From Pseudoalteromonas sp. P1-9 (GTDB taxonomy: Bacteria; Pseudomonadota; Gammaproteobacteria; Enterobacterales; Alteromonadaceae), in contig NZ_LKBD01000031.1 in the NCBI RefSeq assembly GCF_001399975.1, positions 1-58,295 of the forward strand: a stretch of 58,295 nt of DNA, written 5' to 3'. Below, piece by piece: positions 49,921 to 55,866 of this stretch (the stretch's first letter is position 1; each line of letters starts with the position of its first letter). A program made the translations under genes and the position numbers. Under the pieces are notes generated by a model. That model had not been told where the DNA came from, searched no databases, and worked only from the letters and a program-made list of their open reading frames with translations.

Positions 49921-50060
49921 AGCAATATCCTTGCAACGAAAAAATCAAACAGTGTAATGCCTTGACCCCGTAAAGCAAGAGAAAGATTAGAGCTTTCTAA
50001 AAACATAAAAATAGCCTGTTGCGTATTTATTTCATACCCAAACAGTCGCACCCTCTAATG

Positions 50061-50148
50061 TATAGTATGTGATTGAAGAGGAAATGATATTTTCCTCTTT
50101 TTTATTAATAGGTTAAGTTGGCATGTAAATATGTCAAAGTGACATTTT
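50061..50148 (+). repeat. Dispersed 88-bp repeat, copy R2
   Basis: About 90% identical to R1 by eye; hairpin stem perfect and the dyad at 50131-50145 conserved. Most differences are in the spacer (GTTAAGTTGGCATG). Ends 14 bases before the stop of gene 50163. Confidence 0.9.
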
Positions 50149-50162
50149 TTACAGATTAACGA

Positions 50163-50525
50163 TTAAGTATTATCGTAGTACAAACCAGTGAACCAAATAA
50201 TTTCACAATCTTCACAATGATATAAAATGGGTAACCCAACTATTTTGCCATGCTCAATATGTTCATCCAAATGCATATTACATTCAGGACAATGAAAGTT
50301 TCGGCTAAGTTGAATAATGTAATCTTTTAATTTTACATCCTGACGAATATGATCTTTTTTTAAAGAGAATATAAATAAAATAAGCCCCACAAAGCCACTA
50401 ACTAAGCCGAGTATTGCATTGAAATACCAACCTATTAACAAACTAAATATTGGAAATATGAAGAAAGTTAGGCAACTATATAAACTGAGAATGACGGGTG
50501 GCTTATACGCATTTTTAACAATCAT
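50163..50525 (-). CDS. Membrane protein with C-terminal zinc ribbon, 120 residues
   Basis: Not recognised as a named family. Two hydrophobic segments (about 12-30 and 35-52) are followed by a cytosolic domain with two CxxC pairs, CPECNMHL near 79-86 and HCEDCEII near 101-108, typical of a zinc ribbon. Last gene of a three-gene minus-strand unit (DUF4166, COQ7-like, this), 22 bases after the COQ7-like stop. Perhaps it senses or protects a redox-active or metal-containing partner; that is a guess. Confidence 0.6.
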   Translation of the reverse strand: MIVKNAYKPPVILSLYSCLTFFIFPIFSLLIGWYFNAILGLVSGFVGLILFIFSLKKDHIRQDVKLKDYIIQLSRNFHCPECNMHLDEHIEHGKIVGLPILYHCEDCEIIWFTGLYYDNT

Positions 50526-50547
50526 AATTGATGCTCGTTATTAGAGA

Positions 50548-51066
50548 CTATAAAATAGAGGCTAGATTTTTCGCGCTATATGCTCCAACTTTCGCAATTC
50601 TAGAAATAAAACCAGAAAGCCAAAAGTTTTCACCTGCTAACTCTTTTCCAGAGTCATTATGCTCTAGCTCTTCGAGCTGAACTTCTTTAATTGTTGCATA
50701 CAGACTTGATCTTACGTCCAATTTTTCTAAAACTTTGTCTAACTCATGAACAACTATAGACTCTATGGTACTTGTACTTGTCCCTATGGATTTTAGACCA
50801 AATAACCCTATAAATACTCCATAAAACAAGCCTCCCCAAAAGAATAACTGGACCGCATAACACGTTCTACTATCTCGTTTTGAAAGCTCATTTTTAAAAA
50901 TTTCAGCATGGCTTTTTTCATGAAACCTCATGCTATCAAGCTCTGCAAGGTTAGATCGGAAAAAATATCTTGCGACACACTTATGCCCTCGATAAACACC
51001 AACAGCACCAAGCTCACACGCATGCATTACTTTCAGCTCAGTCTTGATATTCATAATACTTTGCAT
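50548..51066 (-). CDS. COQ7-like di-iron (ferritin-fold) protein
   Basis: Resembles demethoxyubiquinone hydroxylase (COQ7), a membrane-bound di-iron monooxygenase. Ligands of both helical pairs are present: Glu18 in HACELGAVGVYRGH, ExxH in RFHEKSHAEIF (Glu50, His53), Glu in STIESIVVHEL, and the final ExxH in QLEELEHND. The middle hydrophobic hairpin (about 72-95) matches the membrane-facing part. 172 residues. The ATG at 51066 has AGGA seven bases upstream. It overlaps the end of the DUF4166 gene by 29 bases. It is outside any ubiquinone gene cluster, so it may hydroxylate another quinone or lipid. Confidence 0.75.
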   Translation of the reverse strand: MQSIMNIKTELKVMHACELGAVGVYRGHKCVARYFFRSNLAELDSMRFHEKSHAEIFKNELSKRDSRTCYAVQLFFWGGLFYGVFIGLFGLKSIGTSTSTIESIVVHELDKVLEKLDVRSSLYATIKEVQLEELEHNDSGKELAGENFWLSGFISRIAKVGAYSAKNLASIL

Positions 51067-51598
51067 TTAACTTTCCTGAGTACGAGACTAAATTACCTAA
51101 AAAAGGATAAGAAAATGAAACACTGAATATATACTTTTCATCTTTAATAAGTTTATAAGCTTTACATTTAGGAATTAAACATAGAGGTATTGGTAAACCA
51201 AATGCGGAAACGTTTAAGCAACGCCAAAACCAACCATTGTCAATAATATCGACAGTTAACTTCATTTTCAAAGGACCTGTAGTTTCGATCCAAAAGCCAT
51301 TCTTTTTATTACCGACTGGCACAAAAAGAGACTCAACAGTAGTGTTGTTGTTAAACTTTCTATCCCAATGAAGCCCGGATTCAGAGTGCTTAATAGACAC
51401 AACTAAATCATGAATACCTTGAGAAGGCAGTTTCATTTTTCTAGCAAGTCTTTTACCAATTAAACCTGAAACGCCACGTCCGTAGGATATCTCAACGTTT
51501 CCACTGAGCTCTCCACCAAATAAATGTAACTTTTGCAGTAACGGGTCAAGATTAGTAAACTCTTCTTCGAACCAATTACTGACAACTTCGTAACTCAA
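51038..51598 (-). CDS. DUF4166 domain protein
   Basis: Matches the DUF4166 pattern: an early GRGVSGLIGKRLARKMKLPSQG stretch (41-62), WDRKF near 78-82, the ETTGPLKMKLTVDI strands near 104-117, GLPIPLCLIPK near 133-143, and FSVSFSYPFLGNLVSYSGKL near 157-176. Function of the domain is not known to me; it occurs near lipid or redox genes. The start is a TTG at 51598 with GAGG five bases upstream. First gene of the unit; its 5' region has two strong dyads. The 29-base overlap with the COQ7-like gene indicates coupling. Confidence 0.75.
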   Translation of the reverse strand: MSYEVVSNWFEEEFTNLDPLLQKLHLFGGELSGNVEISYGRGVSGLIGKRLARKMKLPSQGIHDLVVSIKHSESGLHWDRKFNNNTTVESLFVPVGNKKNGFWIETTGPLKMKLTVDIIDNGWFWRCLNVSAFGLPIPLCLIPKCKAYKLIKDEKYIFSVSFSYPFLGNLVSYSGKLNAKYYEYQD

Positions 51599-51619
51599 GT
51601 AAACCTCTGTTATACGTGA

Positions 51620-51665
51620 GACCTACCAAGGTAAACCTTGGTATAGGTCATTGTTATTAATAACA
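51620..51665. promoter_or_regulatory. Two dyads upstream of the DUF4166/COQ7-like unit
   Basis: GACCTACCAAGGT-AA-ACCTTGGTA(TA)GGTC (51620-51649) is a 13-bp near-perfect stem broken only by a 2-base bulge. TGTTATTAATAACA (51652-51665) is a perfect palindrome. Both lie within 70 bases upstream of the TTG start. They could be operators, or a 5' UTR hairpin plus operator. Confidence 0.5.
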
Positions 51666-51748
51666 TAATGCTAACATATTGATTCAAAATAATTTAATTA
51701 ATTTTGTAAAGAGTAACGAAAACGTGATGAAATCAGCATCCTTTAACA

Positions 51749-51835
51749 TGTAGTATGTGATTTAAGAGGAAATGATAGTTTCCTCTTTTTTATTAGAGAG
51801 TTAAATAAATATTTAAATATGTCAAAGTGACATTT
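51749..51835 (+). repeat. Dispersed 88-bp repeat, copy R3
   Basis: Closest to R1, with about five changes. Hairpin perfect, dyad intact (51819-51833). The upstream flank CTTTAACATG gives a GTTA at its outer end on the minus strand, as in R4. It directly abuts the attC-like structure. Confidence 0.9.
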
Positions 51836-51838
51836 ATG

Positions 51839-51899
51839 TGTAAAACGCAAAGCTAAGAGGCAGGCGATAGCCTGTCCTTACTTGAGCGTATTGTTATAT
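51839..51899 (-). other. attC-like (integron recombination site-like) structure
   Basis: On the minus strand the site starts 8 bases after the stop of gene 51908. It reads CATATAACAATACGCTCAAG, then a GGACAGGC-TATC-GCCTGCC hairpin, then CTTAGCTTTGCGTTTTAC. The two halves pair as an imperfect 20-bp stem with bulged bases (ACGCTCAAG against CTTTGCGT). The ends AAC...GTT and the TATAACAA.ACGC.TCAAG motif match Vibrio/Pseudoalteromonas-type attC sites from memory. No integrase and only one clear site, so a decayed cassette or a chance likeness remain possible. Confidence 0.5.
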
Positions 51900-51907
51900 G
51901 ACGGTCT

Positions 51908-52114
51908 CTAAAAAGAGCGCTGTTTTTTGTTTTGTACAGTTGCAAGTAGCACGAGCATTACACCAATACCCAAACCCAAAACCGCACCTCCTGCTACATC
52001 GTTACTGATACCCGAAAACTCTTGCGCCTTGCGCACTTCCAAAATCCAGAACGAAAATACAAATGAAATGCTGGCAATAAGTGGCAATAGAACGACTATC
52101 GATTTTTTAGACAT
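51908..52114 (-). CDS. Small two-helix membrane protein, 68 residues
   Basis: Not recognised. Two hydrophobic helices (about 5-25 and 40-58) with a short polar link (EVRKAQEFSGISND) and a basic tail. The ATG at 52114 is chosen because AGGAGG lies seven bases upstream; an in-frame start nine codons earlier has no ribosome site. Single-gene unit: attC-like site and R3 downstream, R4 about 330 bases upstream. GTTATATG before the gene and CATATAAC after it form inverted ends, as expected for an integron cassette. Confidence 0.6.
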   Translation of the reverse strand: MSKKSIVVLLPLIASISFVFSFWILEVRKAQEFSGISNDVAGGAVLGLGIGVMLVLLATVQNKKQRSF

Positions 52115-52441
52115 ATACAGCCTCCTTGATTGAATATCCACGTGGCATATAACAGTTTATTAAGAGGCAAGTTGACTCTTTTTCTACCGCAACATCGCCT
52201 GTTTACATTCTATAGTAATTTATAACACTAATAATTAATTGTTACTAGTCATATAGTTATTTGAAAATTAACATTTTATAAGTTAAGGAAAACAGGCAAA
52301 TTGCCTGTTAATACTATTAAGGGGGAAATAATCATTAAGAAATAGAAGAGGCATAATTATTACTTCAAACAACTAAGAGTTTGATATGTGCGCAAATTTC
52401 ATTAGTAAACAAATTGGGCTCAAACGACGCGGCTCATAACA
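52115..52441. other. AT-rich intergenic stretch with a 19-bp palindrome
   Basis: No gene seen. AACAGGCAA-A-TTGCCTGTT (52291-52309) is a perfect palindrome, possibly an old terminator or operator. The part next to 52114 (GTTATATGCC on the minus strand) looks like the 5' end of a gene cassette. Confidence 0.4.
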
Positions 52442-52529
52442 TGTAGTATGTGATTGAAGAGGAAATGATAATTTTCTCTTTTTTATTAATGAATTAAATG
52501 AAATGCTGATTGTGTCAAAGTGACAATTT
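52442..52529 (+). repeat. Dispersed 88-bp repeat, copy R4
   Basis: The most diverged copy (about 15 differences). In the hairpin one C has become T (TTTTCTCT), turning a G-C pair into G-T, so the stem is kept only in a plus-strand RNA. The dyad core TGTCA-AAG-TGACA (52513-52525) is intact. Confidence 0.85.
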
Positions 52530-52620
52530 TATAAACTAAAGGTAACAATAATAATCTATGTTCTTATTGAATGGGCGATTATGTGACCCGTGGAAAGTTG
52601 ATAATGAAATAGATAACAAT

Positions 52621-52644
52621 GGAATCTAAGGCTAGTTAGATTCC
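52621..52644 (-). terminator. Hairpin downstream of the 52-residue gene
   Basis: GGAATCTAA-GGCTAG-TTAGATTCC, 9 perfect pairs, 12 bases past the stop at 52656. Only a weak T-run follows on the minus strand (ATTGTTATCT). Confidence 0.5.
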
Positions 52645-52655
52645 ATAAGTAAATC

Positions 52656-52814
52656 TTATTCCTTACCCGGCGGTGTAGGGTTGTTAGCGGGACTATTACC
52701 ACTGTTAGTTGGAGTATAACCGCCCTCAACTATTGGACGATCAGGTGTCGTTGGTTGATAACCACGGTCTTGAGGTTGATAACCATTATTTTGTGTTTGT
52801 CTATCTTCAGGCAT
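52656..52814 (-). CDS. 52-residue Gly/Tyr/Gln/Pro-rich protein coupled to DUF6338
   Basis: Starts MPEDRQTQNNGYQP and repeats the motif GYQPxxxGYQPT...GGYTPT, ending NPTPPGKE; disordered, no membrane helix. Its ATG lies two bases after the DUF6338 stop (TAA-TT-ATG), so translation is coupled. I recall similar short GYxP-repeat proteins next to DUF6338 genes in other bacteria, which supports a real gene. Function unknown. Confidence 0.75.
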   Translation of the reverse strand: MPEDRQTQNNGYQPQDRGYQPTTPDRPIVEGGYTPTNSGNSPANNPTPPGKE

Positions 52815-52816
52815 AA

Positions 52817-53401
52817 TTATTCTAATTCCCTTAATTCAATGTGTGAAATCTCACTATTTAATATTATAACACCTTTAGTTTGGTTCTTTTTTCTTTTGAA
52901 AGCTCCTTCTTCGTCTAAAATCCACACTTCTTCTAAATAAATCTGTTCAGGGGCGGGGGCACTCGATGAAAACGAGTTATGTGAATACAACCCGCCTATA
53001 ATTGTGCCATCTTTTAAAACTACTTTAACCCAGTATGACTCTCGTTTTTCAAATACCCAATCCCAAGGTTTGGAGGTTGGGTGAGGTGCACTTTTTTGAA
53101 AAAAATTACGAGTCCTAATATATTTCCATACGATGACCCAGATTATAGGAAAAAGAAACAATACACAAAAATAGAATAGCAGTGTTGGAATGAGAGACTT
53201 AATATCACTCTCAAAAAAATAGTAGATGGGAACAAATAGTATAGAGTAGTTAATACAACTGTAAGAAATAGCATCAACAAGCATAGATGATACAGGTCGT
53301 TCTGTTCCTGGAAATATAAGCTGATAAACTTTTATACTAAGAAAACCAGGAATAACAAACGCAATAAAAAGTAATAGCTTATCAGCTTCCCAAATATTCA
53401 A
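52817..53401 (-). CDS. DUF6338 family membrane protein
   Basis: 194 residues. The N-terminal ADKLLLFIAFVIPGFLSIKVYQLIFPGTERPVSSMLVDAISYS region and two or three hydrophobic segments (about 8-26, 47-65 and 70-93) anchor it in the membrane. The C-terminal soluble part, WVKVVLKDGTIIGGLYSHNSFSSSAP...EQIYLEEVWILDEEGAF, is the family's beta domain. The start is a TTG at 53401 with AGGA six to seven bases upstream. Molecular function is unknown to me. It lies between the phage-type genes and the repeat array, and is coupled to the 52-residue gene. Confidence 0.8.
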   Translation of the reverse strand: MNIWEADKLLLFIAFVIPGFLSIKVYQLIFPGTERPVSSMLVDAISYSCINYSILFVPIYYFFESDIKSLIPTLLFYFCVLFLFPIIWVIVWKYIRTRNFFQKSAPHPTSKPWDWVFEKRESYWVKVVLKDGTIIGGLYSHNSFSSSAPAPEQIYLEEVWILDEEGAFKRKKNQTKGVIILNSEISHIELRELE

Positions 53402-53456
53402 AATGTTTCCTTAAAATTGTTACTTGAGTTAATGAGGTTTAATTTTGCTTTTATAT

Positions 53457-54368
53457 TTAATTACTTAGGTAATATTTTATTTTACTACCCCAAGCTTTAT
53501 CATGAACAATTCTTTTATGTTCTATTTCTCCATTAATAATTTGATTTTTCGTTAGTTTTGACAGTTGCTCCCAATTATTTCCAAAAATATAAGTTGCATT
53601 ATCAAGATAGATACTTTCTAAGACGTAAACACCTTTAGATGAAAAACCGTAAATAAAATAACCGTTGAAACCAGCACGTCCTGTGGCAATAAAATCAGGA
53701 TTATACTTAGTGATTTTTTCCATTCTAATATCAACGACGCCTTTGTCTGAGTCCTTTAACTTTTTTGTAACTTCTCCAACAAGCGATTTAGCCTTAGACC
53801 ATGGGTATTTACCTGGAGGAAGAATATCCCAATGTAATTGCTTAACTTTAGCGCTCACAATGTTTCCACTTTTTGAATCGATTACTTCAAAACTACCGAA
53901 ACATTCAAGCATTAAATTTGCGAGATGTATATTTCTGGATTCATTAGATTCAATTAGATTAATAGAATCGGTTGCAACATATTTATCTTGATCAATATCA
54001 ACTACATGAAGAGTTTCTTCGAATGCTGGTTGGTATTCTCTGGGATACATTTCAATATTTCTTGTTTGAATTCCTGAATGCTCTCGGCCATGCCAATCCT
54101 GCCAGGTTCGATAATAAGATCTTGGATGCGTTTCTAATGGTAAATCCTTTCTTACTACAAGTTTTCCATGAGCATTAAGTTCAGTAACTTTACCAACAAC
54201 ATCAGGAATTAAATAATCACCAATAGATAGCTCATTATCAAAGCCAATAGCAAAAAGTTTTTCTTCAATGTCGTGAGATACTTTATGTGCTAGCTTTATT
54301 TCTTTACAACCTTTTGCAGCAGCTAATAACTTTGTTACTGATTTGATTGATTTTCCCCTGATATTCAT
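53457..54368 (-). CDS. Hypothetical protein, 303 residues
   Basis: Not recognised. No signal peptide or membrane helix. N-terminal helix (about 5-45), then an alpha/beta region with YYRTWQDWHGREHSGIQTRNIEMYPREYQPA near 86-117 (a Trp/His/Arg-rich stretch), and a C-terminal beta-rich part (GYFIYGFSSKGVYVLESIYLDN...). The ATG at 54368 has AGGAG five bases upstream; a GTG two codons earlier overlaps it. Position next to the prophage regulator suggests phage cargo. More AT-rich than the core genes. Confidence 0.6.
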   Translation of the reverse strand: MNIRGKSIKSVTKLLAAAKGCKEIKLAHKVSHDIEEKLFAIGFDNELSIGDYLIPDVVGKVTELNAHGKLVVRKDLPLETHPRSYYRTWQDWHGREHSGIQTRNIEMYPREYQPAFEETLHVVDIDQDKYVATDSINLIESNESRNIHLANLMLECFGSFEVIDSKSGNIVSAKVKQLHWDILPPGKYPWSKAKSLVGEVTKKLKDSDKGVVDIRMEKITKYNPDFIATGRAGFNGYFIYGFSSKGVYVLESIYLDNATYIFGNNWEQLSKLTKNQIINGEIEHKRIVHDKAWGSKIKYYLSN

Positions 54369-54397
54369 AGGCACTCCTAGATTGTTGAATATTTGAT

Positions 54398-54886
54398 TTA
54401 TCGATTTGTACTAGCCTTGGCACAGGCTATATCGCGTTCTTGTTTGTTTTTTGCATTATTAAATTGCATATATCTTAATATGGCTGTACTGCATGCTTTT
54501 TCGAGTTCTCGGTTTCCCTGACCTGATGAAAAAGATACTTGTGCTATAACAGGCTTGTAGTTTAGTGATGCGTTGCAATACATGTTCTTTGTTTTAACGT
54601 ATCGCCAGCCTTTTTCCGGGTTTCTTTCTAGGTGTTGGCAAACATCGTTAAAAAAGGATTTAGCGCTGACAGTACAACTAGAATAATTCGTGTAATCTTG
54701 TTTTTTGTTGGCACAAACTGATTTGGGTTTAAGTTTCCAAAGGTGATAAGAATAAGAAATATTATGACCTTGATATTGTACAGTTTTGGTTTTCATATCA
54801 GCACCGTAAATATCACTGAAATGGTCGTGAACTGAGTCAGTATAGAGTTGCAAAAGTGAGCTAACAGAAAGTATTAATAAATCCAT
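54398..54886 (-). CDS. Hypothetical cysteine-containing protein, 162 residues
   Basis: Not a named family to me, though I recall similar proteins in Vibrio and Shewanella accessory regions. Cysteines in KSVCANK, SSCTVS, NDVCQHL, MYCNAS, KACSTA and IACAK. Core motif YQGHNISYSYHLWKLKPKSVC near 38-58 and WRYVKTKNMYCNASLNYKP near 93-111. The ATG at 54886 lacks a clear ribosome site; an internal ATG (residue 31, MKTKTV) with GGTG upstream is an alternative start. Confidence 0.6.
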   Translation of the reverse strand: MDLLILSVSSLLQLYTDSVHDHFSDIYGADMKTKTVQYQGHNISYSYHLWKLKPKSVCANKKQDYTNYSSCTVSAKSFFNDVCQHLERNPEKGWRYVKTKNMYCNASLNYKPVIAQVSFSSGQGNRELEKACSTAILRYMQFNNAKNKQERDIACAKASTNR

Positions 54887-54899
54887 TTAAATGCTGAAT

Positions 54900-54925
54900 A
54901 AGTTAGGTAAGCATGTACCTAACTT
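54900..54925 (-). terminator. Hairpin downstream of the DUF3653 gene
   Basis: AAGTTAGGTA-AGCATG-TACCTAACTT, 10 perfect pairs, 9 bases past the DUF3653 stop. No long T-run. Confidence 0.55.
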
Positions 54926-54933
54926 AAATGATA

Positions 54934-55350
54934 TTAGCCTGTTTTTCTAGCTAATTTAGCGACAATATCTAGTAATGCATCTTGTATATCATCACTATTT
55001 GATAATTGCTCTAATTCAGAGATCCTTTTTCTCGCGTTTTTAAGTTGTTCCGTAGCTCTATGTGCGGCCCATTTGTAATTATGCACATATGCTAAATCAC
55101 CAGAGGTAACTTTTCCGTAAGGGGAGTGCATCACACCATCTTTATCGATATATGCATCATGCCAGCCATTCGAATTGGGTAAATATCCTCGATACATAAT
55201 GTCAGTCAGTATTCTTACAGTTCCACATACACGGCCAGTCTCGATATAACGCCTTATTTGCCTTGGTGATTTACCAAGCTTCTTAGATGCTAATTCGTAA
55301 TCAGTGCCGAATAGTGAATAGAATTGACTTTGAAAGTCTACCTTAACCAT
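54934..55350 (-). CDS. DUF3653-type filamentous phage protein, probable regulator
   Basis: 138 residues. FYSLFGTDYELASKKLGKSPRQIRRYIETGR at residues 10-40 is a small helix-turn-helix-like unit; GYLPNSNGWHDAYIDKDGVMHSPYGKVTSGDLAYVHNYKW near 55-94 fits the DUF3653 phage family from memory. The C-terminal KNARKRISELEQL is a coiled coil. Found in filamentous phages between the assembly genes and the replication region, it is probably a DNA-binding control protein. Confidence 0.7.
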   Translation of the reverse strand: MVKVDFQSQFYSLFGTDYELASKKLGKSPRQIRRYIETGRVCGTVRILTDIMYRGYLPNSNGWHDAYIDKDGVMHSPYGKVTSGDLAYVHNYKWAAHRATEQLKNARKRISELEQLSNSDDIQDALLDIVAKLARKTG

Positions 55351-55688
55351 TGTTAACTCCCTATATTTCAGTGGTTAAGGGGTTGAATTGTTGTTTTCAT
55401 AAGATTGTATGCAATTACATTTAAGTACCGTGCATAGGGTGTTTACGTGCACATGCGGTAAAATTTTTGCTCCCCCCCTATTAGTATTAGGGGGGAGGGC
55501 TGATACATCGGAGTTAAATTTATACATTGTTTTGGTTTAGCAGGGGGCGAACCAGCCACTTTTATACAAATGTTGCTGGTTTTGCCCTTGTCGATTTGAT
55601 GTACGGGTATTGATATGTGGCATGTTGGTTTTGCATCAGGGGCAAGCCCCTAATAACCCCAAAAGAGTGAAATTAAGCTTTGTCGCTA
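55351..55688. other. Phage intergenic region (candidate replication origin/packaging signal)
   Basis: No gene. It holds a C7/G6 hairpin (55471-55496, loop TTAGTAT) and a 12-13-bp stem with an 18-base loop (GGGCGAACCAGC 55545-55556 / GCTGGTTTTGCCC 55575-55587). An AGGGGC-AA-GCCCCT dyad lies near 55640-55660, and ACCGTGCAT...ATGCGGT near 55420-55460. Such hairpins in the single large gap of a filamentous phage genome are where plus- and minus-strand origins and the packaging signal normally lie. Function inferred. Confidence 0.55.
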
Positions 55689-55835
55689 TCAGATTTTACC
55701 TTTAGATATGGATTCTAAGAGTTTACGTAATAAGAACGTTAACCCGTCGTACAGAAATAAACCCATCAGAACAGCCAGCATTATCTCAAAAATAGTTAGC
55801 GGTAAAATTATCTCTACAATTTGTTTATCGGTCAT
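55689..55835 (-). CDS. Tiny membrane protein of the phage module, 48 residues
   Basis: Begins MTDKQIVEIILPLTIFEIML; one membrane helix (about 7-38, MTDK outside it) and a basic C-terminus (RKLLESISKGKI). The ATG at 55835 is chosen because AGGA lies 5-8 bases upstream; 21 earlier codons are open but overlap zot and lack a ribosome site. It lies 31 bases after the zot stop. Role not recognised. Confidence 0.6.
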   Translation of the reverse strand: MTDKQIVEIILPLTIFEIMLAVLMGLFLYDGLTFLLRKLLESISKGKI

Positions 55836-55866
55836 ATTAATCCTATGGCTTGTTAGCTCGTTACGC

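Noticed and set aside
49411..52529. Repeats R1-R4 as ordinary attC sites or pdif sites
   Set aside because: They lack matching RYYYAAC/GTTRRRY arms that fold onto each other and have no XerC/XerD-type 11-6-11 layout; kept as an unclassified repeat family.
49411..52529. CRISPR array
   Set aside because: Repeats are 88 bp, 650-1700 bp apart and separated by genes.
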